From the NCBI RefSeq assembly GCF_903645315.1, contig NZ_CAHJXL010000001.1:3462841-3526840 (forward strand): a DNA stretch of 64,000 bases, read 5' to 3'. Below, one piece after another: positions 16,026 to 25,689 of this stretch. The translations under genes were made by a program, and so were the position numbers. This stretch comes from Victivallis sp. Marseille-Q1083 (GTDB lineage: Bacteria; Verrucomicrobiota; Lentisphaeria; Victivallales; Victivallaceae). Every line of letters starts with the position of its first letter. Within the stretch, counting starts at the first letter, position 1. A model generated the notes under the pieces. It was not told the origin of the DNA. It made no database searches and saw nothing but the letters and a program-made list of their open reading frames with translations.

Positions 16026-17408
16026 TCATTTATCTTGAATGAATTCACGGTAAACGGCGATCGGCGCTAAAGCGCCCCAACCGCAGAAATCGCTGCCGGC
16101 CGCCTGTTTGGGCTGATCGCACTGTTCCGGCGAGATGTTTTCCCAGATCGTATCGGTTTTCAGGTAAAGATTCAAACAGGCGTTATAATAACGCCGGGCA
16201 TATTGCCGAGCCAGGGCTTCTTCACCGACTGCCTGCAGTCCGCGCAATGCCATGTAAGTCGTACAGGGCCAGGAAGAACCGAGCCAGTAGCCGTTTTCCG
16301 GATCGTATTCCGGCTCATCGGCGGCGAGGCAGGGGAAGGGGACCGGCCGGTTGAATTTGGCCGGGTCGTTGATGACGGCGAGGACGCCGGGCAGCCGTTC
16401 CGGCGGCACCACTTCGGCGATCAAGGTCCACAACGCGCCGATGTGGTAACGCGGGATGACTTCCCCGTCGTAGTAATCGAAGTAGAAGCTGCGTTCCGGA
16501 TCGTAACATTTGTCGTTGATCGCCTCCGCCAGCGCGGCATGTTCCTGCCGGAACGCTGCGGCGTCGGCCGTTTCGCCGATCGCTTCGGCGATTTTGCTCA
16601 GATTGAGGGCGTTCAGCGCCATCTGGCTGCTGGTGTCGATCCAGCCCATCTGCTTGTTCCAATTGTAAAGAGGAATATCTTCCAGGCTTTTGGCCCAGTC
16701 CTGGAATCCTTCGCAGGCGTATTCCTGTTTGAAACGGATGCCGGCGTCGAGGTCGTACGGTTTGCCGATCGGCAGCCGCGGCAGGTTGTCCATGCCGCCG
16801 CCCAACGCGTCGCTGAAATAGAGACCGTCCGGCCGCCGGTAGGTTTTCCGGCAGAATTCATGATTTTTCTTCAAAGCCGGATAAACTTTTTTCAACCGTC
16901 CGGCATCGGTGACGCCGCTTTGGAACAACTCCCATTCCGCCCAGGCCAGGATTGGCGGATTCCATGACATCGGATGTTCGGACCCCCAGCACGGCGTGCC
17001 GTCGGCCTGAAATTCCCGGCAGATGAAACCGTCGTCCCGCTGCAGCCTGTAGAAATTGTCCAGCGAAGTGGTCACCGGCAATTCGTCGGCGTCGTATTTG
17101 GCCCACAGGACACAGAATGCGGTGTCCCAGACGAACAGGCCGCCGAAACCGCCGCCGGTCGCCAAACGGGGCAGAATTTTCGCGGCGGTTTCCGGATGGC
17201 TGCGCCGGAATTCTTCACCTTCGGCAATTTTCTTCCTGGCGATGGCGAGTGCGCCGTCGTAGAATTGTTTTTCCAATTCCTCGGAAAAAACACCGTTAAC
17301 GGCAATTTCAGTTGCTTCCGGGGCGGTCAACGGGTCTGGTTGGGAGGCGTTTGCCCAGCAGCCGAAAGAAGCGGCTGCCAGTGTGGTTAAACCGGTCAAA
17401 AATCTCAT
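16026..17408 (-). CDS. GH63-like glycoside hydrolase, secreted
   Basis: 460 aa from ATG 17408 (AGGAGGG upstream). A signal peptide is evident (MRFLTGLTTLAAASFGCWA). The (alpha/alpha)6-barrel of trehalase/GH63-type enzymes is indicated by GLFVWDTAFCVLWAKYD, HPMSWNPPILAW, the catalytic-Asp block GGGMDNLPR, a WIDTSSQMALNALNL helix, and a C-terminal ENGYWLGSSWPCTTYMAL / TIWENISPEQ block that should carry the second acid. Specificity (glucoside or mannosylglycerate) cannot be told from this. It follows a methyltransferase and nadE on the same strand and may be independently expressed. Confidence 0.85.
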   Translation of the reverse strand: MRFLTGLTTLAAASFGCWANASQPDPLTAPEATEIAVNGVFSEELEKQFYDGALAIARKKIAEGEEFRRSHPETAAKILPRLATGGGFGGLFVWDTAFCVLWAKYDADELPVTTSLDNFYRLQRDDGFICREFQADGTPCWGSEHPMSWNPPILAWAEWELFQSGVTDAGRLKKVYPALKKNHEFCRKTYRRPDGLYFSDALGGGMDNLPRLPIGKPYDLDAGIRFKQEYACEGFQDWAKSLEDIPLYNWNKQMGWIDTSSQMALNALNLSKIAEAIGETADAAAFRQEHAALAEAINDKCYDPERSFYFDYYDGEVIPRYHIGALWTLIAEVVPPERLPGVLAVINDPAKFNRPVPFPCLAADEPEYDPENGYWLGSSWPCTTYMALRGLQAVGEEALARQYARRYYNACLNLYLKTDTIWENISPEQCDQPKQAAGSDFCGWGALAPIAVYREFIQDK

Positions 17409-17458
17409 CTTTGGTTCCCTCCTGGTTGAATATGGTTGTTTTTTCGGACCTGGAACGT

Positions 17459-18088
17459 TCAGTCGATTTTCCGGCCGGCCAGGTGCACCCCGTTGGAGGT
17501 GTGGCCGTTCATCGTCCGGTGGGTGGTCAATTCCGGCGCCGAACAGCGGAAGCGGCTGGTCAGTGCCAGCAGGTAGTCCAGCCGGTGGTGGCGCAGCCTG
17601 GCGCCGTCCGGCAGCGTGAAAACGCCGTACGGTTCGCCGCCGGCGGCATAACGGGCCCGGTTGCGCTCATCGTCGTTCAGCAGGAAATCGCTCAGGTAAA
17701 GCATGCCGCCCGGCTTCAAAACCCGGTCGATTTCCGCCATTAATTGCGCCTGGGTGGCGTCTTCCGGGATGGCGGTCAGTACCGCCAGCAGCAGTACAAC
17801 GTCGAATGACGCATCCGGAAAGGGGATGTTGCCGCCGGTGTTTTGCCGGAGCTCCGCCTGCGGCAGGGCCCGGCCGGCCAGTTTCAGCATTTCGCCGGAA
17901 CAATCGCAGCCGGCCAGCCGGTGAAAGCCGAGCGCCGCCAGCTCCAGCAGCGTCCGGCCGTAGCCGCAGCCGAAATCCAGGATTGCGGCATCCGATTGAA
18001 AATGCGATTGAAAGAAGGCCGGATCGAAAGCGATCGTGAATTGTTTACTGCCGGCGACGGAATCCCAATAAGCGGTTTGGTCGGTCAT
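17459..18088 (-). CDS. Class I SAM-dependent methyltransferase
   Basis: 209 aa from ATG 18088, 2 nt after the nadE stop with the SD GGAG inside nadE. Motif I is ILDFGCGYGRTLLEL (SAM binding), motif II-like LAGCDCSGEML, then NIPFPDASFDVVLLLAVL and VLKPGGMLYLSDFL. This is the Methyltransf_11 type; the acceptor substrate is unknown. Close spacing implies cotranscription with nadE. Longer in-frame starts would overlap nadE. Confidence 0.9.
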   Translation of the reverse strand: MTDQTAYWDSVAGSKQFTIAFDPAFFQSHFQSDAAILDFGCGYGRTLLELAALGFHRLAGCDCSGEMLKLAGRALPQAELRQNTGGNIPFPDASFDVVLLLAVLTAIPEDATQAQLMAEIDRVLKPGGMLYLSDFLLNDDERNRARYAAGGEPYGVFTLPDGARLRHHRLDYLLALTSRFRCSAPELTTHRTMNGHTSNGVHLAGRKID

Positions 18089-18090
18089 GG

Positions 18091-20010
18091 TCACTGCTCC
18101 AGTCCGGCCAGCCAGGCATCGGGCGACGCGTCGGAAGGCATTTTGTAACCGGCCCGCGGCGACAGCGAAATGCTGCCGGCTTTCGGTCCGTCCGGTGAAC
18201 AACTGCGTTTGAACTGCTGGCGAAAGAAACGCTGCAGAAACAGTTTCAGACTGCGACGGATTTGGCCGGCCGGGTAAATGCCGTCGAACGCCTGGCGCGC
18301 CAGCGCTTCGAGTTTGGCCGGCTCGGCATTGAAATTGATGAAATGGTACAGGAAGAAGTCATGCAGCTCATACGGCCCGATCAGCTCTTCGGTTTTCTGC
18401 TGCAGGTTGCCGTCGCCGTCGGTCGGCAGCAGCTCCGGACTGACCGGCGTGTCGATGATATCCCGCAGGATGGCGGCGACGGCTTCTCCTCCGCTGCCGC
18501 CCAGGTGAGTCAGCAGCGCCGGAATCAGCGTCTTCGGGATCGAAGCGTTGACGGCGTACATCGACATGTGATCGCCGTTGTAGGTTGACCAGCCCAGCGC
18601 AATTTCCGACAGATCGCCGGTGCCGAGCAGCAGACCGTTTTGCTGGTTGGCCACATCCATCAGAATCTGGGTGCGTTCCCGCGCCTGGGCGTTTTCATAG
18701 GTGGTATCGGTCAAGGCCGGATCATGGCCGATGTCCCGGAAATGCTGCAGGCAGGCGTCCCTGATCGAAATTTCCCGCAGTTCGACGCCGAGTTGGCGGC
18801 AGAGCGCGGTGGCGTTGTGGTAGGTCCGGCTGCTGGTGCCGAAACCGGGCAGGGTCAACGCCAGCAGCCGGTCGTTCGGCAGTTCGAGCAGTTGGAGCGT
18901 TTGGCAGCCGATCAGCAGCGCCAGCGTGGAATCGAGGCCGCCGGAAACGCCCAGAATCAGACGTTCGGCGCGGGTATGGAGGAAGCGCTTGGCCAGCCCG
19001 GCGCACTGGATTGCGACGATATCCTGCAGTTGCTCCGTTTGGGCGGGACCGGGCGGCGGGACGAACGGCTGCCGGACGAGGGATGCGTAGTGCCAGTCCG
19101 GCGCTTCCGGCACGCTGCCGAGCATGATCCGGCGGCAGCCGGTCCCGGCCGGTTGATCGTTGAACGACGTGTCGCTCAACCGGATGTTGTTCAAACGGTC
19201 GACATCGATGTCCGCGTAGATGAGCGATCCGGACCGCTGGAAGCGGTCGTTCTCGGCCAGCAGTTCGCCGTTGGCGGCGATCAGGGCGTGGCCGGCGTGG
19301 ACGGTGTCGGTGCTCGATTCGTCGATGCCGGCGGAGGCGAAGAGGTAACCGGCGCTGCAGCGCCGGCTCTGCTGGACGACGCGCTCCCGCCGTCCGGCGG
19401 CTTTGCCGGGCGCTTCGGTACAGGCGGCGAGGTTGAAGAGCAGTTTGGCCCCGTTGAGCGCCTGGCGGCAGCTCGGCGGTACGACGCACCAGAGGTCCTC
19501 GCAGAGTTCGACGCCGAACTGAAAGTTGCCGCCGCCGTCGAATAACAAATCGGTGCCGGCCGGGATGTCGTAATCGAAGGCGTCGAGCCGGACGGTTCGG
19601 CCGTCCAGCGAGGCGCCGGCCGAAAAATAACGTTTTTCGGCAAATTCGCGGTAATTGGGCAGTTGCGTTTTCGGCACCAGCGCCTGCACCCGGCCGTTCT
19701 GCAGCACGGCCGCGACATTGTAGAGTCTGCTGCCGATCAGCACCGGCAGGCCGACGATGGCGATGACGGGGTGTTCCACGGTGGCGCGGGCAAGGCTGGC
19801 CAGCTCCTGCGCCGCGGCTTTCTGCAGCGCGGTCTGAAAAAACAGATCGCCGCAACTGTAACCGGTGACGGACAACTCCGGAAAGACGACGGTGCCCGCT
19901 CCGGCCGCGGCTGCCTCGGCAAGCTGGCCGATGATTTGGCGGGCATTGAATGCCGGATCGGCGACCCGCAGGTTGGGGACCGCGGCGGCGAGACGATAAT
20001 AGCCGAACAT
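18091..20010 (-). CDS. nadE: Glutamine-dependent NAD+ synthetase
   Basis: 639 aa. The N-terminal nitrilase-type glutaminase domain has its Glu in FPELSVTGYSCGDLFF, its Lys in VPKTQLPNYREFAEKRYF and its Cys in GVELCEDLW. The C-terminal synthetase domain has the P-loop GVSGGLDSTLALL (about residue 345) and GTGDLSEIALGW. It makes NAD+ from deamido-NAD+, ATP and glutamine. ATG 20010 is chosen because an AGGAG lies upstream and FGYYRLAAAVPNLRVAD is the family start; the longer frame to 20082 contains the promoter area. It is divergent from ispH. Confidence 0.95.
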   Translation of the reverse strand: MFGYYRLAAAVPNLRVADPAFNARQIIGQLAEAAAAGAGTVVFPELSVTGYSCGDLFFQTALQKAAAQELASLARATVEHPVIAIVGLPVLIGSRLYNVAAVLQNGRVQALVPKTQLPNYREFAEKRYFSAGASLDGRTVRLDAFDYDIPAGTDLLFDGGGNFQFGVELCEDLWCVVPPSCRQALNGAKLLFNLAACTEAPGKAAGRRERVVQQSRRCSAGYLFASAGIDESSTDTVHAGHALIAANGELLAENDRFQRSGSLIYADIDVDRLNNIRLSDTSFNDQPAGTGCRRIMLGSVPEAPDWHYASLVRQPFVPPPGPAQTEQLQDIVAIQCAGLAKRFLHTRAERLILGVSGGLDSTLALLIGCQTLQLLELPNDRLLALTLPGFGTSSRTYHNATALCRQLGVELREISIRDACLQHFRDIGHDPALTDTTYENAQARERTQILMDVANQQNGLLLGTGDLSEIALGWSTYNGDHMSMYAVNASIPKTLIPALLTHLGGSGGEAVAAILRDIIDTPVSPELLPTDGDGNLQQKTEELIGPYELHDFFLYHFINFNAEPAKLEALARQAFDGIYPAGQIRRSLKLFLQRFFRQQFKRSCSPDGPKAGSISLSPRAGYKMPSDASPDAWLAGLEQ

Positions 20011-20152
20011 GATGGTGCTTCGCTCCTGAAATAAAAAAAGTTTTCGTGCCGTTAAAATAACCGGCAAAAGCGCTTTTTTCAATGGGTTGTCATCTGGTAA
20101 TTCCCCGGAAGTGTTATAAATTATCAGGATAACACCGGAAGAAGCGGAAGGA

Positions 20153-21076
20153 TTGGTCGGATTGTTGCGAAAGATTTATCTGGCGGAGCCGCGCGGGTTT
20201 TGCGCCGGCGTCCGGCGGGCGTTGGAATGCGTCGATTCGGTATTGGCGCGAAATTCCTCCCGGCCGCTGTATGTCCTGCATGAAATCGTTCACAATGATA
20301 TCATCGTCGGGGAGTTGAAGCGGCGCGGCGTCGAATTTGTCGAATCGCCGGAATTGTTGCCGGACGGTTCGACGCTGATTTACAGCGCCCACGGCGTCAG
20401 CCTGGCTATAGAACAGGCCGCCGCCCGGCGCCATTTGCAGGTGATTGATGCGAGCTGCCCGTTGGTCAAATCGATTCACCGCAAGGCCCGCCGCTGGCAG
20501 GCGGCCGGCGTTCAGGTCATCCTGATCGGCCATGCCGGTCATCCGGAAGTGATCGGCACGCTGGGACAGGCGCCCGGCATCTGGCTGGCGAACTCGGCTG
20601 CGGCGGTTGCGAAGCTGCCGGCGGCGCCGGACAAACCGGTGCGTTACCTGACCCAGAGCACGCTGAGTGCGGAAGAGGTTGCGCCGGTGCTGGCGGCGTT
20701 GCGGCGGCGTTATCCGGCGCTTGCCGGCGGCGGCGACATTTGCTATGCCACCCGCAACCGGCAGCGGGCGGTTCGGCAGCTTTGCGAGATGGTCGAGGCG
20801 GTGGTGGTCATCGGATCTGCCCACAGTTCCAATTCGACCCGGTTGAAGCAACTGGTGGAAATCTGCGGCCGGCACGGATATCTGGTCAACTGTGCGGCGG
20901 AGCTGCCGTTGGCGGAGCTGGCCGATTTTGAGACGGTGGGTATCAGCGCCGGAGCGTCGGCGCCGGAATATCTGGTCGCCGAGACGGTCGAACTGTTGCG
21001 GCGGGAATTTCAGGTGGAAGTGGCCACTGTGGTTACGGCAGCGGAGCGGGTGGAGTTTCCGCTGCCGGATTTTTAA
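20153..21076 (+). CDS. ispH: 4-hydroxy-3-methylbut-2-enyl diphosphate reductase
   Basis: About 305 aa. The three Fe-S cysteines are in PRGFCAGVRRA, IDASCPLVKSIHRKA and GDICYATRNRQRAV; the SAHGVS and SAHSSNSTRL blocks complete the active site. It performs the last step of the MEP isoprenoid pathway. No ATG is available. TTG codons at 20153, 20162 and 20165 compete, and the SD GGAAGGA (20145-20151) best suits 20162 or 20165, so the true start is probably 3-4 codons inside the given limit. Confidence 0.95.
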   Translation: MVGLLRKIYLAEPRGFCAGVRRALECVDSVLARNSSRPLYVLHEIVHNDIIVGELKRRGVEFVESPELLPDGSTLIYSAHGVSLAIEQAAARRHLQVIDASCPLVKSIHRKARRWQAAGVQVILIGHAGHPEVIGTLGQAPGIWLANSAAAVAKLPAAPDKPVRYLTQSTLSAEEVAPVLAALRRRYPALAGGGDICYATRNRQRAVRQLCEMVEAVVVIGSAHSSNSTRLKQLVEICGRHGYLVNCAAELPLAELADFETVGISAGASAPEYLVAETVELLRREFQVEVATVVTAAERVEFPLPDF

Positions 21077-21102
21077 GGAATTGGAGTGAAAAAGAAAAAC
21101 GC

Positions 21103-22569
21103 ATGAAAGAAGAGAGTTTACCGGAAGGCCTGTTATGGCAGATTTTTTCGTTGATCGCCTTGATTCCGCATCCGTCCGGCGAAGAGGCCGAATTGCGGGC
21201 GCGTTTGCAGGATTTTGCTGAAATTCACGATTTGAAGGTTGAAACCGACGCGGTCGGCAATCTGCGGCTGGAGCGGGCGCCGTCTCCGGGATTGGAGCAG
21301 GCGCCGTCGATCGTTCTGCAGGGCCATCTGGACATGGTGCCGCAGCGCCGCAGCGGTTCCGATTTCCGTTTTTCCGAAGATTCGATCAACCTGGTCCGCA
21401 GCGGCGACTGGGTGCATACCGGTGATGAAACCACGCTGGGCGCGGACAACGGCATCGGCGTGGCGGCCGCGCTGGCGGTGCTGCTGGACCGGACGAAGCA
21501 AGTCGGGCCGTTGTCGGCGGTTTTCACCGTCGAGGAGGAAACCGGGCTGCGCGGCGCACTTCAGTTGCCGCCGCAGTGGCTGCAGGCCGATTATCTGCTG
21601 AATCTGGACAGCGAGGACGAGGGCGAACTGTATATCGGCTGTGCCGGCGGAGCCCGCTTGAACAGCATTTTTCAACTGCATCCGACCGTGCCGTCGGCCG
21701 GGCAGGGCATGAAAATCACGCTGAGCGGGCTGCCGGGCGGCCACTCCGGCTGCGACATCGACCGCAACCGGGGCAATGCCAACCAGTTGCTTGCGCAATT
21801 TCTGCATCTTTTCCCGGCTTTGCAGTTGGCGTCGTTCGACGGCGGTTCGCTGGACAATGCCATTCCGCGCGAATGCGAAGCGACGGCGGTGGTCTCCGAC
21901 GAGCTGAAAGCGGCGCTGCTGTCGGCGGCTTCGGCTTTCGTCGGTTCGGTCAGGGAGGAACTGGGCGAAAACGGTCGGAATCTGTCGCTGCAACTGGTGG
22001 AGATCCCGCGGCCGGAGTGGGTATGGAGTCCGGAGGAGCAGCAGACGATTCTGATTCATCTGACGCACTGTCCGAATGGGGTGCAACGCTATGACGACGC
22101 GTTCAAGGTCGTGGCGCTGTCCAGCAATCTGGCTTCGGTCAAGACCGAACCGACTGCCCGGCAGTTGATCGTCCGCAGTTCGCAGCGCGGCTTCGATGAA
22201 GAGGAACGGAGCGCCTTGACCCGCAAAATTGCCGGTTACATGACGGAGGCCGGAGCGGAAGCGACGGTCGACAACAGTTATCCGGGCTGGAAGCCGCAAG
22301 GCGATTCCGCGCTGCTGCGGACGGCCAACGCGGTTTATGAAGAGTTGTTCGGCGTCAAGCCGGCCAATACGGTCATCCATGCCGGCTTGGAGTGCGGTAT
22401 TCTGCACGCCAAGAATCCGGACTTGGCGATGATCTCCTTCGGCCCGGAAATTCAAAATCCGCATTCGCCGTCGGAACGGGTCAGTATCGCCAGCGTCGAA
22501 CGTTTTGAACAGTTCCTTGATGCGTTGATCGGTCGTTTGGTGAAGAAAGGCAAGGTTTCAGCATGTTGA
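21103..22569 (+). CDS. pepD: Aminoacyl-histidine dipeptidase (M20 family)
   Basis: 488 aa. Metal-binding landmarks of the M20C dipeptidases are IVLQGHLDMVPQR, TTLGADNGIGVAAALAVL, FTVEEETGLRGALQL and LLNLDSEDEGELYIGCAGG. The lid domain region has GLPGGHSGCDIDRNRGNANQLL, and the C-terminal VIHAGLECGIL supplies a late ligand. Cytosolic nonspecific dipeptidase, two Zn2+. It starts 26 nt after ispH and overlaps the next gene by 7 nt, so the three form an operon. Confidence 0.94.
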   Translation: MKEESLPEGLLWQIFSLIALIPHPSGEEAELRARLQDFAEIHDLKVETDAVGNLRLERAPSPGLEQAPSIVLQGHLDMVPQRRSGSDFRFSEDSINLVRSGDWVHTGDETTLGADNGIGVAAALAVLLDRTKQVGPLSAVFTVEEETGLRGALQLPPQWLQADYLLNLDSEDEGELYIGCAGGARLNSIFQLHPTVPSAGQGMKITLSGLPGGHSGCDIDRNRGNANQLLAQFLHLFPALQLASFDGGSLDNAIPRECEATAVVSDELKAALLSAASAFVGSVREELGENGRNLSLQLVEIPRPEWVWSPEEQQTILIHLTHCPNGVQRYDDAFKVVALSSNLASVKTEPTARQLIVRSSQRGFDEEERSALTRKIAGYMTEAGAEATVDNSYPGWKPQGDSALLRTANAVYEELFGVKPANTVIHAGLECGILHAKNPDLAMISFGPEIQNPHSPSERVSIASVERFEQFLDALIGRLVKKGKVSAC

Positions 22570-23684
22570 ACGGGAGCCGGCTTCGGAAGCGCAAGCTGCT
22601 GGCGGCGGCGATTTTGTCGGTGACGGCCGGTTGCGCGGTAAACCCGCCTCCGGAAGGTGGCCGGCTGTATGTGACCGGTTGCGGCGATGACATCGGCATG
22701 CAACAGGGGGTCCGGCAGTTGGAGTGGGATGCCGCCGGCAATTTGCGGCCGGGCTGGTTTGTCAAGTGCGCGGAAGTCAATTATCTGGTTCATTCTGCGG
22801 ATGGCCAATTGGCCTATGCGACCGCCAACGACGGCGATCTGGTGACCTTCCGGTGTGAGCCGGCCGGCTGGCGGGTGCTTGAGCGGCAGCCGACCGGCGG
22901 GAAAGTCAGTTGCCATCTGGCATTGTCGCCGGAAGGCCGTTATCTCTATACGGCCAATTACGGCGACGGTTCCGTCAGTGAGTTTGAGTTGCGGCAGGGC
23001 CGTCCGGCATTTCGCCGGCTGTTCCGGACGGAGGACATCCATCCGGCGGCCCGCGATGGCGCCCATGCCCATTTCGTCGGCTTTACGCCGGACGGCAAGT
23101 TTCTGGCGGTGGTGGATTTGGGAATTGATGCGGTGCTGCTTTATCCCTACACGCCGGAACGCGGCATCGGGCCGGAGGCGTCGGCGGTAAAGTTTGCGCC
23201 GGGCGCCGGGCCGCGCCACCTGGTGTGGAGCGCGGACGGCAAATATGCTTATGTGGCCAATGAATTGAACAGTACGGTGAGCGTCTTGCGTTATGAGTGC
23301 GGCCGTTTTGAACTGTTGAATTCGGTTGCCACCGTGCCGGCTGATTTTCAGGGAGATAATTATCCGGCGGCCATCCGCCTCAGCCCGGACGGACGCTGGC
23401 TGCTGGTGTCCAACCGCGGCATGGATACGCTGGCGGTCCTGGCGCTGGATGGAATCGGCGGCATGAAAGAATTGCGGTGTTGCCCGATTGCAGTGGCCGA
23501 TTGGCCGTCGAAGGTGAAAAATGCCTGGCCGCGGGATTTCGATTTCACGCCGGACGGAGAAAAAATCATCGTCGCCAACGAGAGGACCGGCCAGATCGGC
23601 TGTTTCGCTTTCAATCCGGCGACGGGAGAAGTGAAGGTGTTGTCCGCTATTTCCCTGCCGGGGGCGATGAGCGTGCTTTTTTAA
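22563..23684 (+). CDS. Lactonase-family seven-bladed beta-propeller lipoprotein
   Basis: 373 aa. The N-terminus is a lipoprotein signal (KLLAAAILSVTAGC lipobox, Cys about residue 23). Repeated blades follow with the motif (L)SPEGRYLYTANYGDGSVSEF, TPDGKFLAVVDLGIDAVLLY and SPDGRWLLVSNRGMDTLAVL, as in 6-phosphogluconolactonase (YbhE)-type lactonases. Unlike YbhE it is exported and lipid-anchored, so the substrate may be extracytoplasmic. It overlaps pepD by 7 nt. Confidence 0.85.
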   Translation: MLNGSRLRKRKLLAAAILSVTAGCAVNPPPEGGRLYVTGCGDDIGMQQGVRQLEWDAAGNLRPGWFVKCAEVNYLVHSADGQLAYATANDGDLVTFRCEPAGWRVLERQPTGGKVSCHLALSPEGRYLYTANYGDGSVSEFELRQGRPAFRRLFRTEDIHPAARDGAHAHFVGFTPDGKFLAVVDLGIDAVLLYPYTPERGIGPEASAVKFAPGAGPRHLVWSADGKYAYVANELNSTVSVLRYECGRFELLNSVATVPADFQGDNYPAAIRLSPDGRWLLVSNRGMDTLAVLALDGIGGMKELRCCPIAVADWPSKVKNAWPRDFDFTPDGEKIIVANERTGQIGCFAFNPATGEVKVLSAISLPGAMSVLF

Positions 23685-23903
23685 GATTCCGATGCAATTC
23701 CGGGAGGTTGACAGATTGATGGCGGTGAACGATCCCGGACCATTTGCCCGGAGATCGCTTGTCGATATCGAAAGCAGTGTCAACTCGGAGGAGAAGAGAG
23801 GGTACGGCAGTTTGATGGCTGTTCCGGTGCGGATTTTGCTGGGATCGGCGGTTGCCGGACGCGGGAAGACGGAATTTGCCGCCCGCATCCGGCGCAGAGC
23901 CGC

Positions 23904-25661
23904 TTATTTTTTCGGCGGCGGTTCCAGTTTTACCTGGGTGCAGTTCAGGTAGTTCCGGCCGTCGACGGTGGTCATGGCGCCGGAAAAGTATAACGTGCCC
24001 GGCTGTTTGTCCAGCGCCGTCGCCGCCGGTTGACTGTCTTTCGGCAGGTAAGCGTAAACGGCCGGCGATTCTTCCGGCGCGTTGACTGCCGTCAGGATCA
24101 AACAGAGATGCTCTTCCGGGGAAACTCCGGCCAGTTGGAACGGTTCGCCGGCCTGCCGGGCGACTGCCGCCGGGAAGGTGACCAGTTTGTTTTCGAAGGA
24201 TTGTTCGCCGACGGCGACGGCCCGGTTGAAGCTGATCTGGGCGTAACGGTCCGGCATGAACGGCGTCAGCAGCGCCAGAGCGCCCCAGGCGACCAGCATT
24301 GCCAGCAGCGCCGCCGCCGCGCCGACCTTGAACCATTGGAAAAAGCCCATATGGACATGCGAGCGTTTCTCCAGCATGCCCAGGGCGACGATATTCGCCG
24401 TACTGCCGATCATCGTGATATTGCCGCCGAAACAGGCGCCGAACAGCAATGCCCACCACAACGGCAAATCTTTGATGCTGGCGGACAATTGCTCGATGAC
24501 CGGGCAGAAGGCCGCCACGAAAATCACATTGTCGATGAATGCCGACCCGATGGCGCTGACGATCAGGATGAACGGCACGAGGACCTGGTGGCTGGTGCCG
24601 CAGACGCTGGAGAAATAATCGGCCATCACCAGGTCGACGTGAGTGTGGGCCAGGGTACCGGCGATGGCGAAGAGCAGCATGAAGAAAATCAGCGTCCACC
24701 AATCGACTTCGTGTTCGACGTAATGCCGCGCCCGGTCACGCCGCCAGATCATCACCACGCCGGAACAGATCAACGGCGCAATCAGCAGAATGCTATTTTT
24801 CTTGAGGTCGAACCAGTTTTCCAGTTGGTGATGCGAAGCGATTATCGCAATTGTCGCCACCAGCAGGATCAGGCCCTGCTTGTAAGGCACGTCGACGACC
24901 GGCACCAGGCTCAGGTTGCGGGCCAGCCGTTCCTTGAGATTGATATCGAACTGCCGGAGATCCCGGCGGTAATAGAACAGCGTGAAGGCGACGGTGACCG
25001 CCAGTGCCGCCAGCATGATCGGGAAGGCCCACTGGATGAAATCGCCGAAGGTCAAACCGGCTTTGGTGCCGATGAAAATTCCGACCGGATTGCCCATCAT
25101 CGTGCCGGCGCTGCCGACGTTGGTGCACAGCACGCAGATCAGGATATACGGCACCGGATTGAGCTTGAGCCGGTCGCAGACCTGGAAGACCAGCGTCGAG
25201 ATGAAAATGATCGAGGTCACTTCATCGACGGCGCAGGCCAGCAGCGCCGAAGAGACGGCGGTCATCGTGATGAATTTGGTCCCGGTGATGTTCGGCATCG
25301 AAACCAGCAACTGGACAATCCAGGTGAAAAAGCCCAGATCGCGCAAGGCGCCGACGACGATCATCATGCCGACCAGGAACAGGATGACTTCCAGCGACGA
25401 CGATTCGACGAAGGTCGGGATATCCATCGAATTGGTGAAAATCAGCACCGAGAGGCCGATGAAGGCGATGGCCAGCCGGAAGCCCCAGAAGAACAGCGTG
25501 CCGAGAATGATCGCCAGAAAGACGGAGCAGGCGATCGCCTGGTGCGCTTCCAGCACGGTATTGGCGGCGACAATTCCGAGCAGTGAACTGCCGAGCACCA
25601 TGATGGCGAACCGGAACAGCATGGCGGGGGTGCTCATGGCCGACGAAACATCTTCTTCCAT
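23904..25661 (-). CDS. SLC13/NhaD-ArsB superfamily ion permease (module 1)
   Basis: 585 aa from ATG 25661 (GGAGTAACG upstream). About 11-12 transmembrane segments of the ion-transporter superfamily are seen, with the repeated conserved loops AVDEVTSIIFISTLVF and GNPVGIFIG in the first half and GSAFIDNVIFVAAFCPV and GGNITMIGSTANIVALGML in the second. A C-terminal hydrophilic extension of ~120 residues follows the last helix (from about residue 465). It sits 28 nt behind an EIIA-CBS gene and is paralogous to the pair at 52668-55046. Likely a Na+-coupled antiporter or anion permease; substrate unknown. Confidence 0.85.
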   Translation of the reverse strand: MEEDVSSAMSTPAMLFRFAIMVLGSSLLGIVAANTVLEAHQAIACSVFLAIILGTLFFWGFRLAIAFIGLSVLIFTNSMDIPTFVESSSLEVILFLVGMMIVVGALRDLGFFTWIVQLLVSMPNITGTKFITMTAVSSALLACAVDEVTSIIFISTLVFQVCDRLKLNPVPYILICVLCTNVGSAGTMMGNPVGIFIGTKAGLTFGDFIQWAFPIMLAALAVTVAFTLFYYRRDLRQFDINLKERLARNLSLVPVVDVPYKQGLILLVATIAIIASHHQLENWFDLKKNSILLIAPLICSGVVMIWRRDRARHYVEHEVDWWTLIFFMLLFAIAGTLAHTHVDLVMADYFSSVCGTSHQVLVPFILIVSAIGSAFIDNVIFVAAFCPVIEQLSASIKDLPLWWALLFGACFGGNITMIGSTANIVALGMLEKRSHVHMGFFQWFKVGAAAALLAMLVAWGALALLTPFMPDRYAQISFNRAVAVGEQSFENKLVTFPAAVARQAGEPFQLAGVSPEEHLCLILTAVNAPEESPAVYAYLPKDSQPAATALDKQPGTLYFSGAMTTVDGRNYLNCTQVKLEPPPKK

Positions 25662-25689
25662 AATCGTTACTCCGAATGGTTTTCCCGGG

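Noticed and set aside
23692-23952. Plus-strand 86-codon frame after the lactonase gene
   Set aside because: Overlaps the 3' end of the permease gene, has no good SD and no recognisable features; 23685-23903 is treated as intergenic.
24030-25586. 518-codon plus-strand frame across the permease
   Set aside because: Mirror of the permease frame; composition (Asp/Gln/His/Arg-rich) is that of a shadow.
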